Shown one piece after another: positions 21,216 to 33,129 of a DNA stretch of 64,000 bases; position 1 is the stretch's first letter, and every line of letters starts with the position of its first letter. The stretch covers positions 272,230,177-272,294,176 of the forward strand of contig OY282560.1 in assembly GCA_958295665.1 (NCBI GenBank), written 5' to 3'. Made by a program: the position numbers and the translations under genes. This DNA comes from Tipula vernalis. Taxonomy: Eukaryota > Arthropoda > Insecta > Diptera > Tipulidae. Under the pieces are notes generated by a model. The model was not told where the DNA came from. It saw only the letters and a program-made list of their open reading frames with translations, and ran no database searches.

Positions 21216-21570
21216 ACTAACTACCTTATCATGTAAGTGGCAAAACGGCAAAATCTCAACGATCATATTCAAAGAATTGTACAGTTAGCCCCAAATTTTG
21301 ATCAGAACGATATGGTACCAAATGGAATTGTAAGCCCCTGACGAACCGCAAAACTAGGTGAGGTATTTTTTGATATTGGGATAGCTTTTAGTTACTTCAT
21401 GATTTATATGGCCAATTGGCAAAATCTCTAGGATAATTTTTATTTTGAACGATATGGTACTAAATGGAGTTATAAGCCCCTGATTTTTAACAAAAATAAG
21501 GAAGGCATTTTTTGTTATTAAGGTAACTTCTGTTTATGACATTTTAAGTATTTCGACATGTAAAATCTCT
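21216..21570 (-). repeat. inverted 169-bp satellite units
   Basis: TTAGTTACTTCATGA...GGCCAATTGGCAAAATCTC at about 21390-21428 is the reverse complement of the satellite unit start. CGATATGGTACCAAATGG and TAAGCCCCTGA recur at about 21308-21340 and 21447-21482. At least two diverged units are present, opposite in orientation to those at 9.9-14.8 kb. Confidence 0.75.
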
Positions 21571-21589
21571 TAAATAAACTCTTGAGATA

Positions 21590-23799
21590 ACAATTTTCGT
21601 CTTACACAGGTTAGTTCACTAATACATCATTTTAGAGCAAGTTTACAGCTGCTTAATAATCTTCGCATAGATCGGTATATATTTTCAGATGCAGCAACGA
21701 AATCAATTCAGCTACATGAATACGCCGATGCTAGTGAGAAGGCATATGGATGTGCTATTTATATACGTAGTGTTAACACGAATGATGTCATCACAGTGAA
21801 ATTACTTTGTGCTAAATCAAAGGTAGCACCTTTGAAAACCAACACATTGCCCAGATTAGAATTGTGTGCAGCGCAATTACTCGCACAAACAATGGCTAAA
21901 ATTGAACCAATTCTTAATCTCATTATTGCCAAAAAAATTTATTGGACGGACTCGAAAATCGTACTTTCATGGATTGAGGGTCATCCATCATATTGGAAAA
22001 CATTCGTCGCCAATAGAGTCGCAAGAATCCAAAATATCAGTTCCAAAGACGAGTGGAATCACGTTGATTCTAAAAACAATGCCGCTGATATTATTTCTCG
22101 TGGAGTTGTGCCGGAAGAATTTTCCAAGGTTTCAATTTGGTTTAATGGTCCGGAGTATTTGTTAATGCCTGAAGAGTCCTGGAATGTCAATAAATCCTGG
22201 TGTGAATTGGATAGTACAGAACGAAGGCTTGAAAAATGGATACTTACGACGGTGCAAGATGACAATGACTGCATACTACAGCGCATCAAATTTAAAAATA
22301 GCTTTATATCTCTCCGGAACGTCGTGGCATATATTCTTCGGTTTTTCCACAATACACAAAGAAGGAATAGAGATAATCGAAATTTCGGACATCTGATTCA
22401 AGAAGAACTGGACATTGCACTACGATCGATCATAAAACTAGTTCAAAGAAAGGAATTTCCGAGCGAACTAGCGATGCTGGAATCTAAACAGCCACTTCAT
22501 AACAAAAATCATTTAAACAATTTATTCATTTTTCTAGATGACGAAAACATAATTAGAGTTGGCGGACGACTACAACTTTCCGCAATACCTTATAGTTCCA
22601 AACATCCGATCCTATTACCATTCAAGCATTTTTTTACACCTACACTCTTAAATTACCTTCATATAAAACATTTGCATGCAGGTCCACAGGCGTTACTCGC
22701 TGCGGTAAGACAAAATTATTGGCCACTACAAGGAAGACGACTTGTCCAACGAGTGTTTCGAAGTTGTATTCAATGTTTCAAAACCAGGCCAACTGGAATT
22801 CACCAAATCATGGGAAATTTGCCTCTAGAACGCATTAGATGTGCACCACCATTTTCGAATGTCGGCGTGGAATATTGCGGCCCAGTTTACGTGCACTACA
22901 AGATAAGAGGGAAGGTTCCTACGAAGGCATACATATCCGTATTCGTATGTTTTGCAGTTAAGGCGGTGCATCTCGAGCTGGTGACAGAGTTAACAACCAC
23001 TGCATTCATTGGTGCACTAAAAAGATTTGTGGCAGTGAGAGGATTGTGCTCAAATATATTTTCCGACAATGGGACTAATTTTGTCGGAGCCAACTCCGAA
23101 TTAACCGAATTATTTAAATTATTTTCTTCGCAGAAACATAACGATGACATCATTCGAATGTGCCAAGCTGATGGAATAACATGGCAATTCGCTCCACCTG
23201 CGTCACCACACTTTGGCGGGTTATATGAAGCAGCGGTGAAGTCTGCGAAGTTTCACTTGAGACGGGTCGTTGGAAATTCCTCTTTGACGTTCGAAGAGCT
23301 CAATACCGTCATAAAACAAATAGAAGCCGTGTTGAATTCGAGGCCATTAACTCCAAATTCGTCAAATCCAGATGACTTCACAGCCATTACACCCGGTCAC
23401 TTTCTTATTGGGAGACCATTAACTGCAATCGTTGAACCGAATATTGAGGACGAGAACATTTCAACGTTAAGAAGGTGGAGATTGGTTCAACAAATTCATC
23501 AGCATTTTTGGTCAAGATGGTCTAATGAGTATCTGGCAGAACTTCAACATCGTCGGAAGTGGACCTCGAAGGAACGAAATATAGCGGTTGGAGAATTAGT
23601 AGTTTTGAAGGATGAGAACCTTCCATTACTAAAATGGCGACTTGGACGAATCATTACAGTTCATCGTGGTCAAGATGGAAATGTACGGGTTGTCACTATC
23701 AAGACTGCTCAAGGACAGGTTAAACGGGCTATATCAAAGGTCTGCCCACTCCCGATCAGTTATGGTGATAATACAGAATTGAAAGCACAAGTCTTTTAA
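21590..23799 (+). pseudogene. BEL/Pao pol fragment: RNase H and integrase
   Basis: The frame is open from about 21580, and recognisable BEL/Pao pol starts at LHEYADASEKAYGCAIY (21708) just after the RT, which is missing. RNase H (YWTDSK) follows, then an HHCC zinc region (KHLHAG...SCIQC), the integrase core and a C-terminal domain (GHFLIGRPL, RRWRLVQQIHQHFW) typical of this group. The frame is intact to TAA at 23799. The first integrase catalytic Asp is replaced by Glu (GVEYCGP, codon at 22870); the second Asp (SDNGTNF) and the Glu (GGLYEAAVK) are kept. Truncation of gag, protease and RT makes it defective; it joins inverted satellite at about 21580. Confidence 0.85.
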
Positions 23800-23822
23800 G
23801 GCGGGCAGGATGTTGACGCAAC
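23799..23822 (+). other. polypurine tract and start of BEL 3' LTR
   Basis: AAGGCGGGCAGGA lies just after the pol stop and is followed by TGTTGACGCAAC, the usual form of a BEL LTR start (23811). The right end of this LTR could not be fixed, because no second copy is in the window. Confidence 0.65.
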
Positions 23823-26345
23823 ACAAAGTAACACCAACCAACACTGTCGACGTCAAATCAAACACACATCATAAACCTGAAAACTAAATAAAATTTGAAG
23901 GAAAACAATTATGAATCAAACCTTTTAAAACGTATTGTAAACAAACTTTATTTATATAATATTACAATATTTTTTATTGATGTCAGGCTGTTCCGATATC
24001 TAAAATAGAAAATAGATTATTATACATAGGTTAAGTTCACTCACAATTATACACACTTTTCTTTGATTCATTGATTGCCACTCATTATTATAGTTTTTAA
24101 TTTACATCTTATTTTAAAATTACACTAAATTAATTATTCTTTTTGTTAATCACTTTAATAAAATCAAAATATTGTCAGCTGTCAAACAAACTCTTTGTAA
24201 AAATTACGTAATAGATTGTTAGGATGTCTTTATAATTATTATTAAGTTAAGTTACCAATTAATAATTTAAAAATTAATTTTAAATTAACTTTAAATTTAA
24301 ATTAGCTTTATAATTTGTACATCCTTACATTTATAACATTATTTATTTTTGACAAGCAAAATTTAAGAATTTGTTCGTTCTCTTTTCCTGATCATCTGTG
24401 GACGCGACAACATCAACAAAAATTTATATTCACTAATTAAAAAATAAAAAAAATCATAAATTTGTAAATTTTGAAATTTTAATTAAAAATAAAGACTTTA
24501 AAAAGGCTTAGAGTCTTATCAATCTTGTTACGGTTGGCAAGGAAAAAAAAATTTCGCCGCAACCGCAAACATAAAACACTTGCGTGTTTTGAATGGTTCG
24601 GAACAACACAACAAAAAAATGGTCTTAGCCTGAGCTCAGTCTAGAGAGATCGTTAGTCGTGGGTGTATTGCTCTGAACCACTCGATACGGAAATAAAATA
24701 AAAAAACTGAAACTAAAATATCACATTTGCCTTCGACCTACCTACATTCTCACGAACTATCCTCCTTGGAGTTCACTCATCTATCCATGATTAATTGCAA
24801 TCTAAACGAAAATTAAAAAGAAATATCCCGACCCTAATGTACATAACTGTGAATAGCAGAAAGAAAATAGAAAGAGAGAGAGAGAGAAAGAGAAAGAGTG
24901 AAAGAGATAGAGAGAGAGAGAAGCTGCAATCAAATTTATTAGCTAAAAAAAAATAATATAAATAGAAAAAAAAAATATATAAGCATGCACTTTAATTGAT
25001 AACGTTAAATCTAACGCACTGTAAGAAAAACTGCGAAAAACCACGAACAGTGGGAGCAGAAGAAAAAAAAATTTGACCATGAAAAAAAAAATTTAGCAGA
25101 ATATGAAAATGTAAGATAATTTAAAGGAATCACAAAATTAATATGAATTTGATTTGAAAACTACGTTATATAAACAAACTAAAAAGAAACACTATGGGGA
25201 TATAAAAATTGAACATGAAAATCAATGAACTCAAAAGGAAAATACTAAATATAAAAAAATGAAAATAAAAATAAATATATTACTAACGGATTTGTTTTCT
25301 CCCGGCTGCCAACTGCTGACTTCCACTTCACTGACTGCAACCGATCTTCGAAACGTAATCAATATCCACGCCCAACTCTGCTCAGTTATTTTATATGTTT
25401 AAATCTCATATAAACTCGTTTGTTTAGATCAAATACTGCAAATATTTCACTGTATGCAGATTCAAACTGGCATGGCAATAATTGAGCCGTAAACTTTTAA
25501 TTTTAGCATATTTACTGCTAAATTCACTTGAGCCGCAGATAATATAACGGGTGAAGGCCTTTGATAATTCACTCGACCAGCAAAAACAACAGGAACAGAT
25601 AGACAAATAAAATGCACTACGTCTATATAACAATGTCTAATCTTTTATTATTACAAACTTTGTAAAATTTTCACAATTTTCTTTTAATATTTTATTCTAG
25701 TTTTAGTTGCTTTTTATTTTGTGTTTATTTATGTAATTAATTTGATTTTTTTTTATAACAATAATACAGTTTTTAGCTAACACAAATATTCGTAATTATT
25801 ATTATTTTTTATTTTAACACAAAATCAAATACAATTTCATTTTCATTAACAACAATACATTTTAATGGTTTTATTTTATTTTTCATGGACGGTCCTTTCT
25901 TCTTATATTGCGCTTACACGTTTTGAGAAACAAACACGAATCGAGCTGCACGCCTATGCTCGTGTATCACAAAAAAAATTCAACAACAAAAACTAAATAA
26001 ATCGATAAAACTCAACGGATGAGTTATCTTGTCTCATCGAGACCAAAAATTTGACTGATGATCTTTTTAAAAAAACTTTTCCGATCGCACCGCGTTAACA
26101 ATTTTAAATTTTATTTCCAATGCTTCTCCTCTCTCACACCTCCAATGACTACCTTCCCCTCCCTTCCAATAGCAAACAAAATTATTCCCTCAATATCATG
26201 GGTAAATGAGTGCACCATCATTACACGCGCATATAATTAACAAAAAAACCCGAGGATAACCCATTGGTGGGCATGGTCAGTTGGCCACAAAAATAACAAT
26301 TAATTTAATGATTGTTACAATCTACAATAAAAAATGTTTTGTAAA
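23823..26345. other. AT-rich DNA, LTR remainder and GA-rich simple repeat
   Basis: The first few hundred bases are probably the BEL LTR. A GA-rich simple repeat (AGAGAGAGAGAAAGAGAAAG type) occupies about 24858-24921. No coding region is recognised, and the short open frames near 25424-25633 and 26058-26240 show no family motif. Confidence 0.45.
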
Positions 26346-26562
26346 TTCATTAGTAAAATTTTCTCGTTGCCCAACCGCAACGTGAAGTTTTTGCGAAATG
26401 TTCTACTAAATATTTTAGTAAGAAAATAAGTAAGTACTTCCCGGACATTCCTGACTCGCGGTATTTGAAAAACATCCGGGAACAGGACCCACTACTGAAT
26501 TGCAATTTTCGAAAAAAATATTTAATGTCGCACATCAAACGGGATTTTATATCTTTTTATTA
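26346..26562 (+). pseudogene. possible isolated coding remnant, unknown family
   Basis: After a possible acceptor (TTCATTAG) one plus-strand frame reads about 70 codons without a stop and contains KYFPDIPDSRYLKNIREQDP and FRKKYLMSHIKRDF, ending TAG at about 26561. Composition looks protein-like against the AT-rich background. I do not recognise it and no matching exon was found nearby. It may be a chance frame. Confidence 0.25.
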
Positions 26563-28677
26563 GCGGAAAAAGGTGAATTATAACTTAACTAATAACTTTT
26601 TTCAAAGCTTATACAGTTCTTAAATTTACAAATTTTAATTTTTGGCTTTTATATAAAGTCGTGGTAAAGTTTTTTCACATACCCACCCGTAAACAGCAAA
26701 ACGTTGTATTTGGAACTCATAGCGGATAAATCGTGCGGTCACGAATTCGAGAAAAGCTTCCGCGACTTTTCCGCCATTATATTAAAGAAAAAAAAATTAT
26801 TTAATTAAATTAAAATCTTACCGGCTTTTTAATGATAACTATCGCGTGTTTTTCATAGCATAACCCAAAATTAAAAGCGAGCCGTTACACTAGTAAATAT
26901 GTGGGATGGGCGTAACAAATTCTAAATACTTAAGTGGCATAATTGAGTAATATGAAACAATAATCATTCTCTAGAAAAAGTAACAAATGTAAAAAAGAAA
27001 GCGGCTAATTAAAATTATGTAAAACAAATAATAGACAATTACATAATATTTAAATAAATATCATTGTAACCCAGACTTCAGGTTCAGTCTTATATTATTA
27101 GCCCCTTAAGTAAAAACATATTTCTAATTCGATTTTGAGAAAATTGGTTCCAATGCATAAAAATATATAATTACGAAATATATTTCTGCGATATACTGCC
27201 GAGGGGGATTTATTTTATCATTCACGAAAATCCCCAAAGTGACTTGGTTCGAAGTCTACAGACAAATAAATAAGGAAATTTTGTCATCATATAGTTTCCA
27301 AAGTGAAAATAAACGAACTTAAATGGTAAAGTAAGGACATAATAAAAGAACCTAATAATTTTGTTTTGTTTATATTAATCTTTTAATCAGGCATTTAAAC
27401 TCCATTGGAAATACCACTCACATATGTATATACTTAATACACTAATTTATGGTAATTTAAAATACAAATTTGAATCAGAAGCAATTTAAAAAAATATTAG
27501 AATTGTATGCATTATATGTATGTACATACGAATCACGTTCCGAAGCCTAAGGGTTTGAAAGGAAATAAAAATACAGATAAAATATGTTTTGATAGTTAGA
27601 TTCCATCATTTTGTACCATTTGAATTCGCAGTCTTTAATTTATTATTTAAAATCAAAGTTCTCTCATTATTCATCTGTAACTAATTTTTGGCTTAAATTA
27701 AATTAATATTAGGTTTATTACGATTTTATGTAGTTAATTCCAATTTTTATTACTTTATTTGAATTATATGTTTAAGCGATGCACATAAAACAGAAATAAT
27801 TTAAATTGTCCGTGTCAATGCTACATCAGTAGAAAAGATTTTATTGGTGCTCGATTTACATTTATTTGTATGTGAAATCAAATAAAATTGTATAAAAAAA
27901 AACTTTGGTTCCTAACAGCGCCTCTTTTGAGACGACTCAAACCGAATTTCCGAGTAAAGTTTTATTAATTAATTAATTTTGAAATAAAACGAAATATTAT
28001 ATGCATTCTTCACCTTTTCAAAGGGTTTGCAATTTTTTTGCGTGTTGCGATATTTGCTACCTTAAATACATTTAAATTATCCTTGTTATTTTGCGTTCAT
28101 TAAAAATGTGCGAACATTTAACTTTCGTGAAATAAGATTAAAAAAAATTGTGAATTCAACCAAAAATTTTATTGTGTGAAGTTCAAGGTAAGTTAAAAAT
28201 GCATATCAAAATTTTAATCATTATTTTCTTCTTTTCCAGGCGTCTTTGAAATTACGTAACATTTTTTATGTAAGCGTGCGATTTAACGAAACCAGCAAAT
28301 TGTGTTATGTTTATAAAAATTTCGATTTACATAAAACAACTAATTAACTGTAATTGTCAAATAAATCCGAAGGGGGTTATAAAATCGACAAAAAAACATT
28401 ATGTGCCAGAAAAGCTTCGAAAAATGAAAGATTGATTCTGGAAAACGTACCAAGCTAAAAATTGTTTAATAATCGACTGTCATAATGTAACATTGTGCGA
28501 CCGGGAGATGATGAATTAATCCTTTCCTTAAATCTGAATATTTCAGCCACTTTATGTTGTGCTAGTAAAAGATTATTACAAAAACTTGTCATTTCAGCAG
28601 AATCAAGTTCCAGTACGGTATTTTGATGTATTTATTTATTTCTAGTATTTTATAAATAATTTAGTATTGAGAGGGTA
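26563..28677. other. AT-rich DNA without recognised genes
   Basis: Nothing coding was recognised. A GTAAG donor-like and TTCCAG acceptor-like pair near 28188-28240 could be an intron, but the flanking sequence has no convincing frame. Confidence 0.4.
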
Positions 28678-29112
28678 GTCTGGCGAATGTGGGGGGGGGG
28701 GGACAATAAGTCGAATGATTTTCATCGGCTCGGCAACCTATCACAGCACCCACTTTCTGCCCACTGTGTTGGTCATGTTTTAGGCAGAGGTAGGGGGAGG
28801 GTGGTCACGAACGGATGTATATCAGATATATCCAGGGGAGACTCGCAAGTGCATGTACGACCACCACGTGGTGGCTACTGGTAACTAGGAATTTTTTCTG
28901 GGCTAATGTACAGCGCTGAAGGAGTAAACCTTACACAAATCGCCTAGTCACGGTGGAACAGCATATGCCAAGGAATGAATGGTTAATGGGTAAACTAATC
29001 TCTAATATGCGGACTCTGGATACCAGGCGACCTACAGTTTTAATCAGCCTTACCCTTATATACGGATCTCTGCGAAGGTGGACCGTTTATTTCTCCGAAA
29101 CTCGTGGGAACA

Positions 29113-30334
29113 AATGAACCCAAATAAATAAAAGCAAAAGAGACAGGCACTCTCAAAAATCCAACAGGTACAACGGTGGATCAAACCTTAAAGGTGGAGT
29201 CACCAACGAAGAAACAATAAGGGTCTTTAAGGCTGCGGTGCCGGGTACTAGCGGAAGCCGAGAGCCTGCCGTAGAAAAAGGGAGCTTGGACCGTAAAGGG
29301 CAATCTACCTTCACAGTAGGTTCGGTAAACGCGGAATGGCACCTAAGCCGGTGACTGGCACCAAAGTTATTTCTAAGGCTAAGCTGCGGTACAGGAACCG
29401 ACGCTCGGCGCAGAGGATATTAACGAAGGAACAGTAGGAATCTCTGGCATAGGCAAAGGTTACATTTTTAGGCGACAATTCGGGTAGGGTACCAGCAGAG
29501 TCGAAAAGACAGCGATCCCAAGAAGAATTGGAAGCTGGGGATAGTAAGCGACCCAGAATGCAGGGAGTCCAAGGAGATACTAAGACGTATGGGGCAATAC
29601 TGTTCAGTGACGTCCTTAAAGAGCATCCAGGGATACTAGCCGTCATTAACAGAAGTCAAGAATATGGGAGTATCACTCTCGATAAATGGAGGCTAGTGTA
29701 TAACGCACTAAACTCGTTTTTCCTAACGGTCCTCGGAGAAAATTCGGGGCCACCTCCATCTTGTAGGGATGCAGGATGGCACCAAGGGCGCGTTAAGCTA
29801 ACGGCGTGCGCAGATCAAAGATCGGCAGACCTTTATCGTCTGGCCGTAGCTAAGGTAGGATAAGTCTGGCGAGGCGCGAAGCTGGCAGTGGTTGACAGGG
29901 ACGAGATCCCTAGCAGACCAAGGGCACGCGTCTGGCTGCCAATCGAGCCATCCTGTCCGGATGAAATAATGCACATAATTCGGGCAAGCAACGTTGATCT
30001 TCCTACGAACAATTGGAAGATCATTAAACAAGAGGAGGCGAAGGGAGGATCTAGGTTATCCATTTTAGTGGTGAACAGAGAGTCCCTAGCCCCTCTAGCT
30101 AAAAAGAAGGGGGTAATCGGCTTCGGTTTCGGGTCAATTACCCTAAAGGTGTTTAAAAAGGATGAGGTCGAAGCGATTGTGGATGACCTACCAGGGAAAG
30201 ACCAGAGACAAGGTGCTAACACGCGAGACGTTGGGAGCTCAGCGATGGAGCGATTGACGGCTATGGGTAGTCGCCTATCCCTGGACTCGAACGAGGCAGA
30301 TCGAGTCGAGTCGATGGGGAGGAGGGTGGCATAA
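29113..30334 (+). pseudogene. LOA-like ORF1, broken
   Basis: The equivalent start codon is at 29113, but TAA follows within a few codons and further stops and shifts occur to about 29500. From 29528 the conserved domain is readable (YGSITLDKWRLVYNALN, PPPSCRDAGWHQGRV), has a TAA near 29860, and resumes EIPSRPRARVWLP to the end at 30334. It is the same architecture as ORF1 at 19422-20591. Non-functional. Confidence 0.8.
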
Positions 30335-30453
30335 AAAGCCAACACGGAGCACCGGAAGGGAGCGTCAGGATTGATGACGTCCCCCTAGGACCGAGAGATT
30401 AAACCCTGCCGCGACAGCGGAGGGTATATGAAGGAAGGTGAGTTGATCTGTTT

Positions 30454-32510
30454 ATGCTGAGCACGGTTCAGATTAATCTTCACCATTCTAAGGCTGCTTC
30501 GGCAGCCTTGATCCTCAGACTGACCAAATCAGTTAGTAAAAATTAGTAAAAACAAGATCTGTGGCCTCGGTGTAAAAGGGTATTCAATTTTATACTCTTC
30601 TGGGTCCGATAAGAACAGATCTTGCATTCTCGCTAAAAATAACTTGTGTATTTTTCTTCTTCCACAATATAGTAGTGGAGACGTAACGGCAGTCTGCCTG
30701 GAGACGGGAGGCTGCTTACTATGGCTGGTTTCAGCCTATATGGACCGAGAGAAGGAGGTTCCGTCGGATAACCTTGGGGAACTGATACTCGAAGCGGAAC
30801 GGGAAAAGATCGTAATAATACTGGGTTGTGATGCAAATGCGCATCATATAATCTGGGGTAGCACCGATATCAATGATAGGTGTGTACTTATTTGATTACT
30901 TATTGGGTACTAACTTTGCAGTGTGTAATCTGGGGCAAGAGCCCACTTTTATTATTAGTAACAGGCAGGAGGTACTGGATGTTACCTTTGCATCAGACTC
31001 CATTACACATATGGTCATATAATAGAGGGTGGCGAAGGAACACTCCTTCTCGGACCATCGGTACGTGAAGTTTAATATTGACATTCACCCTGTTACCCGG
31101 AAAGCCTTCAGGAATCCTAGAAGGACTAACTGGAACAAATACGGGGAGGTGTTAGTAGGACTCTTACCGATCGATGCTCCGAAGCCCCCAGGCACAGAGA
31201 AGGAGCTGTCCTTGGACACTGCTTGCCCCAAGAGAATACCTAAAGGGAAGCAGAAACCGGTATGGTGGTCGAGGGAGTTGGGAATCCTTCGTTCAGGGTG
31301 TAGGAAAGCATTCAATAGAGCAAAGGGCTCTAGGGAAGCTCAGGACTTGGACTCCTATAAGGAGCACCTCAGGAAAATCTTATCTAAGAGTCCAACGAGC
31401 CCTAGTTACTTAATTAAACCAGATGGGCTGAGGACAACGTCTAGTGGGGAATCATTGGCGCTTCTGTTGGATACCCATTTGACAGGTAGTGTGGGTGTGT
31501 CGACGGATCTTGGTAGGAATAGGGAAAAATTATCGTCGGGGTGCCCGGAGGAAATCGTGTGCAAAAACCGGATCTTATGGGCACTAAAAGGCTTTAAACC
31601 CTATACATCGGCAGGCCCGGACGGTATCATCCCAGCGGAATTGCAAAAACACTCGTCGATCATTCTCCCATGGCTGGAGGTGATCTTCAGGGGGTGTCTA
31701 AAACTGAATTATATTCCTAGAAAATGGACGGAAGTTAGGGTGATTCTCATCCCGGAAACGGGGAAAAATTCACATGCCTACCCAAAGGACCTAAGACCTA
31801 TAACTCTATCATCCTTTCTGTTGAAAACATTGGAAAGACTGATCGATGTGTACTTACGTACAAAAATAAAACCCAGTAATTGGGCGACTTATCAGCATGC
31901 GTACTGGAAAGAGAAATCTGTGGACACGGCTCTGCATTCCCTGGTGTGAACAACTGAGAAATCAATCCACTCGAAAGAGTACTGTATGGTAGCCTTCCTC
32001 GATATAGAGGGCGCCTTTAACAATTTTAGGACGGAGGCAGTTCGGGAAGGACTGTCTTTCTTAGATGTGGACTAGGAGGTTTATAAATCAGATGCTAGAA
32101 TGCAGAATTATTAACGCGGATATGGGGGAATCCACATTAGGAGGCGAGTAGTTAGAGGAACTCCTGGAGGAACTCGTGGTGTCCTATCACCTCTTCTTTG
32201 GAACATAGTTATCAATGGATTACTTTTGAAACTGGAGAGGGAAGGAATAGGGGTGATAGCGTATGCAGATGACGTAGCGATCGAGATCTCGGGGAAGTAC
32301 CTTGGCACGATTAAGGAAGTCATGCAACACGCGCTCGTAATCATTACAAAGTGGGCCAGCAAATGTGGGCTGGGTATAAATCTATCCAAAATAGAGCTGG
32401 TACTCTTCACCAAGAAATATAAAATTCCGGTAATCGCCCCTCCTACCTTAAATGGCACGGCACTGGCCTTTACTGATAAGGCAAGATTTCTGGGCATAAT
32501 CTTGGACAGT
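30454..32510 (+). pseudogene. LOA-like ORF2, broken and truncated
   Basis: ORF2 starts MLSTVQINLHHSKAASA. The stretch that holds the endonuclease EPW motif is deleted near 30535. CDANAHHIIWGS and SDHRY follow in other frames. The RT is readable at 31029-31947 (KDLRPITLSSFLLKTLERL), then stops and shifts around 31948-32120; IAYADDVAI (YADD near 32265) is on the 32226 frame. It ends at LGIILDS. RNase H is absent. Confidence 0.8.
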
Positions 32511-32826
32511 GATAACAAGTACCCAAGTATGATGAAACAAGTATTTTGAGACGAAAAGGAAAACTCGCTTACGAATTTTAAATTGTCGTTATCCAGACCA
32601 TATGATTCCGATTTAAGCTTCCAAATGGCAGATTGTAAATCCTCGAGAGAAATATTGGAAAACGAAAACGAATTAGAGGACGCGTTAGAGAACAAATCGA
32701 CAGTACTACTGCCCGAGTTCAGACTAGAGTAAGAATAACTATTAATGTCATAGGGTTTAAAAACCCCACCAGAACTACTCTTGCATCTGCCTAGGCCTGC
32801 TAGGCAAGTAACGTTTTCCATAAACG
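32511..32826 (-). pseudogene. fragment of a non-LTR ORF2 linker
   Basis: The minus frame from 32821 includes FSNISLEDLQSAIWKLKSES and YGLDNDNLKF, like the helix before the RT in Jockey-group ORF2 (LKS-x-S-x-GLD). Only about 100 codons remain. It abuts LOA copy 3 on the left and another fragment on the right. Confidence 0.45.
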
Positions 32827-33013
32827 ATGTTTACTAACTCTAATATTTATGGCAATCGAAATTTCCTGAGACAACCAAGGTGGAGATTTGCAAAAAGGAG
32901 AAAAAAAAAATTTGCAAGTAGAGTTCTCACCCTCTCTGACCCAGAATTCTATAATAGTAACATTGACACAATTAACAGAATATTACGCAAAAATAATTTT
33001 CCTGACAAAATAA
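32827..33013 (+). pseudogene. possible Penelope-like RT N-terminal fragment
   Basis: The frame reads RVLTLSDPEFYNSNIDTINR then ILRKNNFPDKI, resembling the region before the RT of Penelope-like elements (a conserved ILxxNxYP block). It is about 60 codons long, with no RT core. It is cut by the poly-T at 33014. The assignment is weak. Confidence 0.3.
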
Positions 33014-33087
33014 TTTTTTTTTTTTTTTTAATGTTGCCAATGGCTTTATTCTTGTATCTTTCTACATAAGAAACTCACAAGAAGTAT
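33014..33087 (-). mobile_element. 3' tail of Jockey-like element
   Basis: A 16-bp T run (33014-33029), then AATGTTGCCAATGGCTTTAT and TCTTTCTACATAAGAAACT, matching the 3' end of the Jockey-like element at 62158-62225. Only about 75 bp are kept, an extreme 5' truncation. Confidence 0.7.
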
Positions 33088-33129
33088 TTTTAGCTGCTCC
33101 AGTTAAAACGTCAAAAAATTGATTTTTCA

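Larger units (their letters stand above)
28678..32510 (+). mobile_element. LOA-like retrotransposon, 3'-truncated copy
   Basis: The element runs rightward from TGGCGAATG and a 12-bp G run (28691-28702). Its 5' UTR matches the 15.6-kb element, then come ORF1 and ORF2. LOA sequence stops abruptly at about 32510, inside the RT after LGIILDS, where other retroelement sequence begins. No 3' UTR, tail or target duplication is left. Confidence 0.85.
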
